This document shows positions 15,388-42,563 of a stretch of 64,000 nt of DNA, piece by piece. Location: assembly GCA_949710005.1 (NCBI GenBank), contig OX453276.1, positions 33,431,947 to 33,495,946 of the forward strand. Direction: 5' to 3'. The notes beneath the pieces are model-generated. The model did not search any database. It was not told where the DNA came from and was given only the letters and a program-made list of their open reading frames with translations. Position 1 is the stretch's first letter. Each line of letters begins with the position of its first letter. The stretch is from Ricordea florida (Eukaryota; Cnidaria; Anthozoa; Corallimorpharia; Ricordeidae). Both the position numbers and the translations under genes were made by a program.

Positions 15388-16818
15388 CCGTTCGATTTCA
15401 AGCTATCTGTACAGTAATTATTCGTTGTAACCGTTTGCTGGATTCGAATTCATGCATCTCCGACTTCCTTGTCGACATTTTTAGCCACACGGGTAACCTT
15501 TCAACATAGTTGAGAGTTTGTTACTACTAATTTTTTTTTTATTGGACGTTTTGGTGTGTTGTAAAGCTGGCAATCTTACTCTATTTTTGTTCTTTCAATA
15601 TTTAGGAAGATTCCTTCACTGCTACAAACTGCGGCAATAAAACATATCGCATTTTTCTCCCAAATATACTATAAATCGAACACATTGGTCAGTTTGAAGA
15701 CTGGAAACGAGTTCGTGTTTAAAAATGCCGGATAATTTTTGTTGAATTGACTAAAGATTATTTTGTGATCATGAAAGGAAGTGCGTAGATCTCATTCAAA
15801 CCACAGCCAATCAGTTTAGAGATTATCAAGCGAAGTGTCGATAAGAGAACAGCTGAGTCTCCTTGTGCTGCGAAAGCCAGAAATTTCTTTGTTCCATGCT
15901 ATTGTCTTTAGTTTTTCCCATGTTTCCTCTCTAGATCTCACAGCAGCCGAGCTTGCATGTCACTCAGGTTGCATTGAAAGGTAGGTTTACCAAAGTTAGA
16001 GCGTAAATTCACTGAAATTTTACTTATTTAAGTACGCTCACAATTAAAATAAACCTCTTGGCGATCAGCTGGTAAAAGACTTGATTACAGATGAAAGAAA
16101 GCTTTTTCAATGTTACTTTACGATTTGTTCGCTTTTTTGTTTCGTCTATTGATTGAATGGGCTTCTCTCGGCAAAAACAGAAACATTCTATGATATATTT
16201 TACCTGAAACTAGAGGCTGTCTGACTATTTCCAATTCAATTTTTTTAAGCAAATACGATCATTTCAGCCGTTATAATTTTTTGAAGAGTACTCTATTTTT
16301 TGTTTTGTGTGTGTGTGTGTTAAAATACACATTCGTTTCAGTTCAAAGAGGAAAATAACAAGTTTTTCGGCGCTTTTGGGAAATTCGGCGTTCTGAAAAG
16401 AGAGATAAAAAATTGATATCCCGTGTGTGCTGTTGAGAGATACCGTTATTTTATATTAAACAGTCTAAATGTTTGAATAAAAGGTGAATTTTTTAAGCAT
16501 CTCTCAGGAAACTCTGAAAAAAGGAAATTCAAATTCTCTCAGTGATAAAATGCGAACTCTTGATCCAACGATCACTAGTTTGGACACTCGGCCTCTGCCA
16601 CTGAGCTATTGGAGGAGTTCACTGGAAAAAATTCATGGGACAAAGATCCTGCATACAGCTAGGAATAGGATATCAAGATATTGAGACTTATGTATCTTTT
16701 AGAGATCCTGGTGATAAACATACAATAACATTTTTCAACAATAGGAGCTAATTGATGAAAAAGAATTACATCTTCGAACAGTTTCTATTTATGTTAGAGT
16801 TTGGTTTCAAGAGTGAAG
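15388..16818. other. Region upstream of the gamma-carboxylase gene
   Basis: No coding frame. It presumably holds the promoter and any 5' non-coding exon of the gamma-carboxylase gene. A possible 5' exon ends at about 15979, where TTGAAAG is followed by GTAGGT. A (GT)n run lies near 16310 and a tRNA-like fragment on the minus strand at about 16550-16620. Confidence 0.4.
16550..16620 (-). repeat. Degenerate tRNA-like (SINE-type) fragment
   Basis: Read on the minus strand, TAGCTCAGTGGCAGAG matches a pol III A box and a GGATCAAGAGTTC segment is a decayed B box at the right distance. Stems are disrupted, so it is a relic rather than a tRNA gene. Confidence 0.5.
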
Positions 16819-19800
16819 ATGGATAAAAAGGCTGGAAAGAAATCAGAAGAAACTAACAAGTCACAAAGTCTGTGGAATAAAATGTTGCTGTACTTGACAT
16901 CACCTGAGGACCCATCCAACCTTGCTGTACTGAGAATTATGTTTGGTAAAGTATTCTCTTGAAATCATACTACAGAGCCACCTTATTTACAGTTTTACAC
17001 CAGTTTCTCCCTTGCCACTTGAAAGTTAACATTCTTTGTTGGAACCAGAATCAGCACAAAACCACCACTGACATTGAAAATGGTTCATAAAAAGTATTTC
17101 ACACTACCATTTTAAACTTGGGTTAAAAAGTGTTAAATCCAAGCTCCCCCAACTGGAGTTGAACCTATGACTTCCCAGTTTCTAGTCCTGACACTCTACC
17201 ACTGAGGTACATGTGTAGGAGACATGTGAAAGCAAGGCCATTAGATTATGTTCTGTTGGGACAAACATTCTCATACTGCTGGGATTTGTATGATGGTATG
17301 AGTTGGTCATGGAAATTTTGTCTTCATTATTTCATAATATCACTTTTGTTTATTACAGGAATTCTAATGATGATTGACATTCCTCAAGAGCGCGGCATGG
17401 TATCCATAGATCAATATTTTACCTCAGAAGTCTGCCACTTCCCATTGATTCATAGTCTTCGTCCGTTACCACTAGACTGGATGCATGTTGTTTACCTTGT
17501 AATGTTTCTCGGAGCTTTTGGAATCTCCATTGGTTTCATGTATCGTCTGAGCTGTCTGTTATTTGGAATACCTTACTGGTACATATTTCTATTGGAGAAA
17601 TCACGTTGGAACAACCATTCATATCTGTACGGCTTGATGTCACTTTTGTTGCTGTTGTGTGATGCCAACCGATATTGGTGAGAGTTCATGGTTGTTTAAT
17701 AAAATAATATTGATTTGGCTGGAGGCCAAATGTGTTTACCTGAAAGAAGCAACATACCAACATTTTGAGAAAGTAGTGTTTGCTTTAGTTATAAACAGGC
17801 TCACCACTTCAAAAGTTGCCACCTACTGGGACTTGTTGATAATCAAAAGCACCAGACATCTGCTAACGTTCTTGGTCAAATCTACCAGATATGCCTGGCT
17901 TCCTCCCTTACAGATTAACATTGATAGGTGCATAATGCCTATAGCTAACCACTGGGTATAGTTTAGATTTTAATTATGAGAACACTTTGTGTTGGGGATG
18001 TAAGGATCATTGCATCTAACTAGGGTAAGTCTGGAACTTATTTCTGTCTTGCTTTCTTGAAAGGTCTGTTGATGGATACCTTAATCCTAAACGAAGGAAT
18101 TCACATGTGCCCAAGTGGAACTACATCCTGCTGCGTTTTCAGGTAAATCCATATACATGCTCAATACTCTAACTTACTAATAATGAATTAATTAAATTAT
18201 TAATAATTAATATTCAATTATCAGAATTAATAATTTATATATGATTAACTAATCATAATTGCCAAAAACATTTTTGATGGCAAAAGGATATAATTTAACA
18301 ATATTTTTGTTTGTTTCATTCCTTAGATTTCCCTTGTCTACTTCTACGCTGGTTTAAAGAAACTTGACTTGGATTGGATGACAGGTTATTCCATGACAGG
18401 CCTTTCTCGCAAATGGGTGTTTGATCCTTTCCGCTTATTCTTGGATGATAAAACTATTGATCTTTTAATTGTCCATATTGGGGGATTGATGTTTGACTTG
18501 ACGGAAGGTTTTCTCCTTGTTTTTGACAAGACACGTCCCATCGGAATCCTGTTTGGTGTTATGTTCCATGGTATGAATTCCCAAATGTTTCATATTGGCA
18601 TGTTTCCCTACGCTATGTTGGCTACTTTACCGCTCTACTGTTCTACTAGCTGGCCAAAGAAGCTGTTTTCATGCCTGCCTAACTTATGGATCCTACCAAC
18701 ATCTGAGAAGCCTCAGACCAGCACAAACTGTGTGTATGTAGATTCAGAAAGTTGCAAAGAGGAAGACGAAAAAGAAAAGAAAGAAGGCGGATTATGTCAT
18801 AAACCTACATTCAAACATAAGGCTGTGCTGTTGACTGTACTTCTGTATGTGAGCACACAGTTGTTCCTGCCATATTCGCACTTTATAACAAAGGTATGTG
18901 ATTTTCATTTTCATTTTCTAATGATATAAATGAAAAAGTTACTCCATTGTGACTGGCTGAGAGCAGTGCAGTTCAAGTGTAACATCAGCACAAAAGCCTA
19001 ATACCAGTGCAAAAAGTGTAATGCCAGTGCAAAAAGTGTAACACCAGTGCAAAAAGGGTAACACCAGTGCAAAATGCGTAACACCAGTGCAAAAAGCGTA
19101 ATACCTGTGGCAACTGAGTGTAATACCAGTGCAAAAATGTTACGCTGTTCTTGTTTCTGATTGGCCACGAAAAGGTAGTCATTACGGTACAGACGCGGGA
19201 TGCTGTCTTGGGCATCTTACGTTTTTGACATAATCTGCCCGATGGGTGATTTTTCTGTGATTCGGAACATACTGATTGCGTGAAACAAACTCTCCCTCTA
19301 TCGACCATCTTTGTTTTCTGTAGGGATATAACGCCTGGACCCAAGGTCTGTACGGGTACTCATGGGACATGATGGTTCACTCCTGGAGTACGCAACATCT
19401 AAGAGTCAAAATAGTTGACCAGGTCACCAAAGAGGTTACATACATAAGGCCCAAGGTAAGACGTTCTGATGCTGCTGAAGTCGTAAAACATGCAAGTTAC
19501 CTTTCTATAGCAATTGTTACTAATCTCGCTATTTGATTGGCTAATTTACCGTTGTCGATAAGAGTCTAGACAACGCTGCTCGCGTCAATGTGTCACGCAA
19601 AGCAATAGCCAATCAGAAAAGCTCATTTTGGAGAATAAACCAATCAGATTGCGAGAAAGTTATAGACAACGCTTGCTCTTTCTTTGTGTCACGATCTTGG
19701 TCACGCTCTGAAAAAAAAAACGTGCTTTGATGTTTTTTAACGTGGCTATTGGGGTAAAAAATAAATCGATTGTGGTTTAGCGTTGTCTGTACTCTTATCG

Positions 19801-22052
19801 ACAACGAGTAAACCCCATTCGATTTGTTAACTGTCCTGTTACTTCCCTTAACTGCAATTTTCTTGACTGCAGTATTACAAAGGGGAGTCCCCTTAGCAGC
19901 CGTTGTTTTGCTTGTCATGCAACGCTCCTCGCCCCAGCACGTTGTGTGACGAGCCAGAGAACTGCTGCGAAGGAGGCTATACAATGGGAGACTGCAATGG
20001 TGATGTGTCAAAATGAGATTACGCACCAATTAATGAAAAAGCAGGACACGCGTTCCGATTTTGATTCAGAAGAAGTTGTGATAAACTGAAGTGGTTCTTT
20101 CTCGTTGTTTCTAGGTGTGGTTGAAAGAGTCACGGAAGTCCCGCTGGAGTTCCCACCCAGATATGATAAAACAGTACGTGGCTTGTGTAGCCGAGAAAAT
20201 CAAATCCTTCCCTGAATTGAACATTACTCAGCCTGCTATTTACCTTGACGTGTGGCGCTCAATGAACCAGCGGTTTCAGCAACGAATGGTAGATCCAAAT
20301 ATAGATATAGTTACCGCGCCTTGGTCGCCATTTGAGAAACCGCCCTGGATTCAGCCACTTCTAACTGAGCTGTCGCCTTGGCGAGAGAAGTTGGCGAAAA
20401 TCAATGAACAGCTGCGAGAGAAATCCAACTTCAGTAATGTGGTGTTTGTTGCGGATTTTCCTGGGCTTTTCTTGGAAAATTTCATCTCAGAAGAGTTGAA
20501 CACCTCGTTGACTTTGCTGCACGGTAAGTCTTTCATTCGTGCGTTTTTCGAAAGGCCCGAAACGTCTCGGGACCACATCGAGTATGTGTTGCTCAGAATT
20601 CGGAAAACTGTCCGTGAGCGAAAAGTTAATCCTTTGGGGCACTAAATCTACAAAACTGTTCTCATTATTGAAAAGAAGAAATTCTTGATTTCTGACAATG
20701 TTTGATGGGCAGAAAATTTGTTTCTCAACTACTATACTAATTATTGCGGCCTAAATCGGACTTAAGTTTCTTGAAAGACCCGAAAAATTTCGGCCGATTT
20801 CAGTTCAAATCGCGCGCCATCTTGACGAGCCAATCAGAACTCGTCGTAAACTTTGTGGCTGGTGTAAAAGCGCGGGAGTAGAGTAGTCATATATAGCGGA
20901 CGACGTTACATTAGTGCGTCAAAACTAAAGCAAAATATAACGTAACATTTTGATTTGCTAGACTTTCAAGAATCTTCTTGATATGTAAGTTCCTTCCCCT
21001 TGTCTTGCCGTAGGTAAAGTCGAAGTACAGTTTAACAACACAAACCACACTGTGGAAGTCGGTGAGAAAATCTTTGTGCCGTCCAATGACACGCATTTAG
21101 TGTTCACTGTGTCGCAGACCCCATCCTGTTGGATGTACATCTTCACCAACATGACCGAGTGGAACAACGAAACCATCAGGAACTGGATTCTACATCCGGG
21201 TGAGTATTTCTGCATATCTGCGTACTTTCTATGTAAGTGTTAGGTATGTGGAAGTAGTGACCGCTTCTCTGATTGATCGGTGAATAATCCTTCAAAGCGT
21301 CTTTAAGATGTGCAAGTGGAGATACTTTCAGGTGTGGGCCTCCTGTGGTATCAGTGATATGATGCTGGGGTCGGTTGTTCGAAGGCCGATTAGCACTAAC
21401 CCAGGGTTAAAAAATAATTTTAACCCGGGTTTCTTTTCCCCTTGTTAAAAGAATTTTCTCCGATATTTTTCTCTATTTTTTTTCAGAGCATACAATCATC
21501 AAATCGTATTCAAAAAGAATTATACCGAGTGTGCTTTTTTCAGCTCTCATATCTGTATTTAAATTTCGCACTAACCCTGGTCCAGCATCCCATCCAGGGG
21601 GGAGGGGAGGGGGAGTAATAATACTCCTAGATGCCTGTACTGTTTTACTCTCTCTATGTTTGCCATTGGAACTCTTGAAATCGAGAATTTACAATTAGTG
21701 GTTTTGTTTTTGTCTCTTATGAACAGAAACGTCTCCAACAAAACAAAAAAGAAGAGCAACATGGAAAAACACAACTCAAGTAGAAAAGTTCAAGATGTTT
21801 GTGTATGAGAAGTACTTTATCTTCACTCGTAGTTTTCTAAACGTGTATTACTCCGTGGTTCATTTAACATTTGGAACCGAACCACCCGAGGATTATGACG
21901 ACGAAGCGCACGAGACGGGAGACAACGAAGATCACGGTACCGCTGACAACGACGACACGAGCCAAGCGCAGGCGCCAGAGAAATCACGTGATGAGGGAAT
22001 AGAAAACGAGCGCTCATCACGTGCGCAAGATAAATTTAAACAGGAACTGTAG
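16819..22052 (+). CDS. GGCX: Vitamin K-dependent gamma-carboxylase, complete eight-exon gene
   Basis: Coding exons: 16819-16945, 17359-17677, 18064-18142, 18327-18893, 19324-19455, 20115-20523, 21014-21199, 21727-22052. Every junction has GT/AG ends and the phases agree, giving 714 residues (the human enzyme has 758). The enzyme sits in the ER membrane and carboxylates glutamates of secreted proteins using reduced vitamin K. Visible family signs are [14 protein letters not shown], the AGLKKLD segment whose second lysine (K187) matches by position human catalytic Lys218, and [17 protein letters not shown]68 and C432 probably correspond to the human Cys99-Cys450 disulfide (positions recalled, not aligned by program). 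Residues 1-340 hold the membrane segments, with an acidic, lysine-rich insertion ([14 protein letters not shown]) near 310. The C-terminal tail after about 660 is acidic and low-complexity. Convergent with the WDFY3-type gene. Confidence 0.93.
17145..17217 (-). repeat. tRNA-derived SINE fragment in carboxylase intron 1
   Basis: On the minus strand a 72-base stretch has a good A box (TACCTCAGTGGTAGAG) and B box (GGTTCAACTCC) but mismatched acceptor stems. Probably a SINE head. Confidence 0.55.
18985..19140. repeat. 20-bp minisatellite in carboxylase intron 4
   Basis: About seven units of TAACACCAGTGCAAAAAGTG, partly diverged. The same unit, with a related left flank (GAGAGCAGTGCAGTTC), occurs in reverse orientation at about 44130-44210, so it is the internal part of a dispersed element. 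Confidence 0.8.
19550..19806. mobile_element. MITE with 27-bp inverted repeats, copy in carboxylase intron 5
   Basis: Arms 19550-19576 and 19780-19806 (CGTTGTCGATAAGAGT type) are near-perfect inverted repeats. The interior matches a second copy at 29628-29878 in the other gene's introns, including the GTGTCACGATCTTGGTCACG segment. Confidence 0.8.
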
Positions 22053-22654
22053 ACCTTTCAGTGGATTGTGCGCATGTCGGCTTAATCTTAACTTTTTACA
22101 ATGGGACCCGCACAGAGGGTGTTTCATATGATTCGTAGTTTCAAATGTAGGGCAAGTAGAGGTTTGTCGCGTGAGATGAAAAAAAGAAAGAAGAAATATA
22201 TATGATTTATTTCATATATAATCACGTCGTAGGAAAAATCCTTTGAACAAAATTAAAGAGTGCTTAAATTGCTATGGTATGGCTAATTCGCCTCTGGTTT
22301 ATTGTGCCTCAAGCGTAATGTGTTTACTTACAAACTACCCGTTGCCCAACCATAGGTCGCCACTGTCAAGCTTTTGATTTCTTATATACAAAATATATTA
22401 GATACTATCACATCTGTGGCAATACTGACAGGCAGTCAGTGACAACTATACTGCAATGAGAGGTCTACTAGAAATGTTTCATAAGCACAGCAGACAGCTC
22501 AGCATAGTGTTTATTTGTGTTGTCAGTCTGGAGAGGGTATTACGGTCACCAACTTTTTTTACCATAAACAAACTGGTACATTAAAGTAAATCAGACCACA
22601 ACATGATACATTTGGGAAAAAGTGGAAACCATACTGATCACTTAAAAAACAGCA

Positions 22655-22920
22655 CTATGGTACAGCACAAAGAATGGTAACACTGCATGGTTTGATCCGC
22701 AGATGAAAACGTTAGAACCACACTACCACAGTACAGCACTGTTCAGTAGCTTTACAAAGAATTGTCACACTGCATGGTTTGATCCACAGATGAAAAATAT
22801 AGAACCACACTGTATAGTAAAACAAACAGTACCACAGTACAGTACTGTTCAGTAGCTTTACAAAGAATGGTCACACTGCATGGTTTGCTCCACAGATGAA
22901 AAAGTTAGAACCACGTCCTA
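22655..22920. repeat. Diverged tandem repeat, period about 90-105 bp
   Basis: Three copies of a unit containing CACTGCATGGTTTGATCC and ACAGATGAAAA, with ACCACAGTACAG spacers of unequal length. Confidence 0.7.
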
Positions 22921-23581
22921 TACGCTAAAACTACAGTAGTAAAATTACTTTTTCTTGACAAATTAAAAGAGATTTCTGGAAAATAAAAACTCCGTCTAGC
23001 ATTCCTTTTTAGTAAACAAATGACTAAGTTTTAAAGAAAAAACATTTTGATCCATTTCTTTTCTGAGGATAACAAAAGAATCGTAGATTTCACCTAATGC
23101 TAATGCGTAAAATATTCAGAAAAAGGTATGTTAAAAGCCTTTCTCTTTAACGAGTAGAAAATTACGAAAAACCATAATGGGCAACTGCAAAAAAGAAGAA
23201 TAATTGGGTTTACATCTCACTAGGACTCCCACGCGAAAGAGGCGGGTTCCGTCCGCGAATGGACGGCTTCTCGGACGGAACACGCGTTTTTTTGGCAGAA
23301 AAAAGTGTCAAAGAAATTGCGCAAACATCGCAGCGTTTTAAACCGTGTAATTTCACCTTTTTGTAATGAAACTTTTTCACGCAGCATCTAATTAACCTTT
23401 GAGTAAAACGGACACCGTTTGCGGTCTTCGGGACTGAGGTCTCACCTATTCCAGTATTATCGTCACAGAACACTCCTGGTTAAACTTGAGGATCGCCGTT
23501 CTATAACGAAAAGTACGCTTTGCATCCTAATTAAGAAGTAGCCAATGAGATTTGAGGTTTTAGCACGGTTGTGACTAGAAT

Positions 23582-23876
23582 GGATACTTCAAAATAAGGT
23601 GACACATTCGTGACACAAAAACAGTAAAGGTTATTTCAAAATAAGGCAAGCTGCTGATATGGTGTCACTAGTACGATATATGAAAGCGAACCATTTCGAG
23701 TCAGCGCTTAAACCTAATCACTACAGATCAGTGCCTAACCTAGCAGTTATTCTCTGCATAAACAGTGTTGTTTATCTGCCAAAGCTGGTTAACACCGAGA
23801 CTGTCGGGTGTTGCCATGTAAGATAACCTTCACTGTATATGTGTCCCGAAATGTCTCACCTAATTTTGAAGTATCC
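23582..23876. mobile_element. 295-bp MITE with 35-bp inverted repeats
   Basis: Ends GGATACTTCAAAATAAGGTG and its reverse complement at 23841-23876 match over about 35 bp. A related copy without the outermost ends lies at about 59822-60074, inside the gene array. Confidence 0.78.
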
Positions 23877-24075
23877 AATCCAGTCATGTGATAACCGTTG
23901 TAGCACTGTCATTTACGGTGGAAAAATAACAATGATAACACCCTCATAAAACCAACACGAATTGTTTTCCTTTGAGCTGCTCAGTGGCACTTGTTCTCTT
24001 GACCATAACTGGCTGTATAATCTCTTTGTAGACCCAGGTCTCTACACTCACGTCTTGGATGACTGTGACTGGGCG

Positions 24076-38831
<14,756 letters not shown>

Positions 38832-40430
38832 CTGAAAAACAAGTGGCATTAAACGAAAAATCAATCACTATTCTGACCTATCGAAACACATTCCCAAAGT
38901 CCAATGAGCAAATCAGAACGAAAATCAAATACATGAACTCAGCACTAAGCGCGGGAAAACGCGCGCGGGCCAGTGACTACGCGTTTTATTTTTACTTCTG
39001 ATTGGCTGACGCGAGATTCGTTAACCAATCACCAATCGAAGCAATGGAAAGCCAAAGCACAAGAAATTGGGATAATCAAACAAGTTGACAGAGTAAGTTA
39101 TATCACCGTAAGGTAAAAAAAGGGGAAGCAGGTATAACTTACTTGATCAACTCGTTTGATTATCCCAATTTCTTGTGTTTTAATTCCTCACAGACGAAGC
39201 ACCAGTTTCTTTAGAAACTACCCCCACGATAACTGCTACATTTACAGTCTGTTTACCAAATTAAAAACTGAAATAAAGTGCATGGATAACTATTTCTTCC
39301 CACGAACGTGTAAAACTGAAAAGCTCTTCCAGTAGAGCTAAGTAAGGCCAAACAACATTTTAAGTGTAATTTAAGAATTCATATTTTATTTCCATAATCA
39401 AGTGACTATCGAGCCTGATTGTGACAATTGCTATCTTTGTGAAAACTAGTGTAGCTTTTATTTTGTATTTTATAAACTTTAATTTATTATGTATTTTACC
39501 ATCTTAGAGTCGGTGTTTCATATTTCTAAGTAATCATTAGAGTATGGCTATCTAACTCCATTGATAGTCATTTTATTATATCTGATGCCACTATTTTTAT
39601 TACGCGAGATATAAGCAGTTTTATATAATATATCGAGATAACTAGGTGTCTTAAATGAGCGTATGGTTTACCTTACGCTAAGTTATTTGACACATTGATT
39701 GAGTTAGTCTTCTTCTTCTTACTTTCATATGCCGGGAAAATCCGTGACGATCGGCGATTTCACTACTTCCCGACAAAATCCCAGATTCTCTTCAGACGCC
39801 ATTCATGTTTGTGACTTGGGGAATTGGAGCAAAGCAATTTGATAAAATTAATTATTGGTAAAGGGTTAAAACTATTGCCTTCGTCTGCGCCAGTAAAAAT
39901 TCTCACAGAAATGAAATGATCACGGACCATCATCGAAATCTGGGTCTGATTCGGATTGATAGTTTTTTTTTTTGTATTTTATAACCTTACATTTATTGTC
40001 TGTTTTACCTTCTTAGAGACGATGTTTTATATTTATAAGTAATGACTGGAATTAGGGCTCATCCTCGGTGCAAAGCAATTTAGTAAATTACTGGTAGCGA
40101 GTTAGGACTATTTTATTTTTTATTTGGACGGGAAACAGTGAAATCCACGATCGTCTAGGATTTTCCCGACATTTCAAAACTGGGCTTCAGCAAACTCGAG
40201 GGGCATATCGCCTTAAACGATCAATTTAAAATCCTTAGCCCTTTTTTGTACCTGCACGAACCCTCCAAACATAACTAATCTCGTTTTTATTTGGTAGGTG
40301 CTATGCCTTAATCATAACCACATTGAGAGCGTGGTTCCTAAACCTAAAACTACGTCACCAGCAAACGCAACAAAGAGAGGAGTTGACGTCACAGTTGCGT
40401 CAGATATTACAAACCCGGAAAATTTTACCC
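38832..40430. other. Presumed WDFY3 intron, AT-rich
   Basis: No exon for the N-terminal half of the BEACH domain was recognised here. It holds a palindrome at 39057-39179 (ACAAGAAATTGGGATAATC arms), the same repeat that recurs in the gene array to the right. Confidence 0.4.
39057..39179. repeat. Palindromic repeat with ACAAGAAATTGGGATAATC arms
   Basis: Inverted arms of about 35 bp surround a CACCGTAAGGTAAAA core. Single arms of this family recur near 43016, 44480, 44850, 50910, 51197, 57325, 57807, 58170, 63449 and 63833. Confidence 0.78.
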
Positions 40431-40958
40431 CAGTCCTTCCCAACCTGGAGGTTATACATCTTGGGTAATGTGTTTCAAAGTTTAATTTATCTCACTGTTT
40501 TATCATATAAAACGATAGTGCTGATAATTATCATTATTATCATCATAATCATCGTTATCATTATTATTAGTAATATCATTAATATTAGTATGTGCACTTA
40601 GAATGCCCAGGAACCGGGGGCCAAACGAGCCCTAGCCCCACCCCCCTCCTAACCCTTATTTTTCTCCGCTCAGCGTGACCCGCCATGACCATCTCAGGGC
40701 CTGGAACAGGCTCTGAAGACGAGGACGTTACATGAGTAGTACAGAGCTCCGTATCTTGGTCATTCAAATAAAATAATTCACCGAACAAACAACACAAACA
40801 ATGCTCCAAGCCCAAAACAACAAAGTTCAACCAGTAAAGGTCGAATGTAATTATAGATTGAAGAGAACTGCGTTGTGCGGATGGAGTGTGGGGTTAGTGA
40901 GTAGTTCGGAACACCGATTTTTTGATAATTTGGCTCCCTCTGTCAATCATAGTAAAAA

Positions 40959-42563
40959 TTATCGGGTAAAAGGCATTTTACATGATTGATCTGAATGGTC
41001 AGGAAACCTTCCGTTTACAATGATTAGTAAATTAGTTGTCGCCCATACACTAATTGCTGCGGCGTTCATTATTGCTACCAGAACATGTCGCTTCCATCTT
41101 CGGCGCCAAACCGCCATGACAGGCATATTCTGGTAACGCGTCTCAATCGCTAACGAGATACCGGTGAAAAACCATTCGATGACAACTGGAACTGCAGTAG
41201 AAATGGCGAAGGGTAACAGAAGTTGTGTCAGGGATTGGTTCTTTAAAAAGATTAGTTTGTACAAGTAGAGATAACCGTTGACAGAAACCACCGCACTTGC
41301 TTCAAAGACCATGCTCAAGATGGCTGTGTCCGCGTTAAGTCTTTCCCGGCGCGGAGTACGGAAACTTCCCCAAGGTGCTGATTTCCTCTGGTAAATTTGA
41401 TGATAAACGTGATCTCTTATGACCATAGTGCTGCGCTCAATGACTTCCACGGCGCCATGAATAACACCAAGAATAGCGATAGATTTCAAATCATTAAGCT
41501 CCACTTGAAGGACCCGAAACATGACCGCTGCACCGCCGTACAGTGGCGCAAGTAGCACGAACGAAGTCCCCGGATGTGTGATGTTCCATAAATACTGCAC
41601 GCATATGCGAGAAATTGCTTTGAGTAAAACGCCAGTGATTGGAGCGAATACGGCGATAAGTAACTTTCCATTTTTGTCTTGCTTGTTGTATGCGGGGTAA
41701 ATGACATAAACCGATACGTACGTCACTACGAGTGACACGACATACGGTAACATGAACTGCAAGTAGAGTATAAACTGCTTCTTACCTCTTCTGGTATAAA
41801 AGTGTTTTGCAACAACATATCCTTGAACGCTAATGCACATTGTGAAAATAACATTTAGAGGAAATCTCTGCAATGGTGTTATTTTGGAGTGAGATATGCC
41901 AAAATACTGAAGCATCAAGCGATAAGCAGCATCTACGAAATAGAATCCAAAAGTTACCAGCAAAAGATATCGTCTTATTCCCTTTAACTGAAAAGATCTG
42001 AACAGAACTTGCCCGTTACCAAAGTACCAGACGTAAAGCATAGAACAAAACATGATATCAGACACCGTACGTATCCATTGCACTTTGACTGGAATTGGCT
42101 GTGTCGTAACGAATTCACAAGTATGTGTTGTTTTATACATCAAATATGCCACTGCAATGAAAATAGCGCCCACAAGAGAGGCTGTTAAAAGTGATATCTG
42201 CCCTCCGATGTACAAGGCATTCCAGACCGTGCGCAGAAACGACGGCCGAAGTTGTTTCCAAGCCATAGCGTTGGCATGCTCAGTTTCGGTATCCATGATG
42301 TCTTCATAATCGGTCTCATGAACTGAACACGCGTTTATCAGTCTGGGGCGAAATCTGTTAGAATCCAAACTTGTCGTTTCTTTGTCACTGTATTCCTGAT
42401 AAATAAACTGGTCCCACGGTTGAGAAAACCACTCCAAGCCGGTGTTAATCAAAGGGTCGAGCTCGCTCATTTCTGGTTCTTTGGGATCGTACAGATCCGT
42501 GACACTTCTCGTAAAGCTAAAGACGAGTCGACCAAACAACTCAACAACAGTTTCCCCGGGCAT
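40959..42563 (-). CDS. Multi-pass membrane protein of unknown family, array copy 1 (intact)
   Basis: A 534-residue protein from the ATG at 42563, which has A at -3; the frame is open about 16 codons further upstream but without an ATG. Residues 1-100 are soluble (MPGETVVELFGR; DPKEPEMSEL) and about ten hydrophobic segments fill the rest, with a basic loop KSAPWGSFRTPRRERLN between segments 8 and 9. No signal peptide. I do not recognise the family; transporter, receptor or lipid-related roles are all open. The gene has no introns in the coding part. It heads a four-copy tandem array on the minus strand. The stop codon differs between copies: here one extra Arg codon replaces the TGA of the others. 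Confidence 0.75.
   Translation of the reverse strand: MPGETVVELFGRLVFSFTRSVTDLYDPKEPEMSELDPLINTGLEWFSQPWDQFIYQEYSDKETTSLDSNRFRPRLINACSVHETDYEDIMDTETEHANAMAWKQLRPSFLRTVWNALYIGGQISLLTASLVGAIFIAVAYLMYKTTHTCEFVTTQPIPVKVQWIRTVSDIMFCSMLYVWYFGNGQVLFRSFQLKGIRRYLLLVTFGFYFVDAAYRLMLQYFGISHSKITPLQRFPLNVIFTMCISVQGYVVAKHFYTRRGKKQFILYLQFMLPYVVSLVVTYVSVYVIYPAYNKQDKNGKLLIAVFAPITGVLLKAISRICVQYLWNITHPGTSFVLLAPLYGGAAVMFRVLQVELNDLKSIAILGVIHGAVEVIERSTMVIRDHVYHQIYQRKSAPWGSFRTPRRERLNADTAILSMVFEASAVVSVNGYLYLYKLIFLKNQSLTQLLLPFAISTAVPVVIEWFFTGISLAIETRYQNMPVMAVWRRRWKRHVLVAIMNAAAISVWATTNLLIIVNGRFPDHSDQSCKMPFTR

Larger units (their letters stand above)
22053..24075. other. Intergenic region between two convergent genes
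   Basis: Holds the 3' UTRs of the gamma-carboxylase (+) and WDFY3-type (-) genes, a diverged tandem repeat at about 22655-22920 and a 295-bp MITE at 23582-23876. No supported coding frame. Poly(A) sites could not be fixed. Confidence 0.6.

Noticed and set aside
23210-23387. Alternative last exon of the WDFY3-type gene with a C-x2-C pattern
   Set aside because: It joins in the right phase, but the exon at 24184-24076 has a much better acceptor and the real FYVE ending with RVCHSC, so the 23387 candidate is chance.
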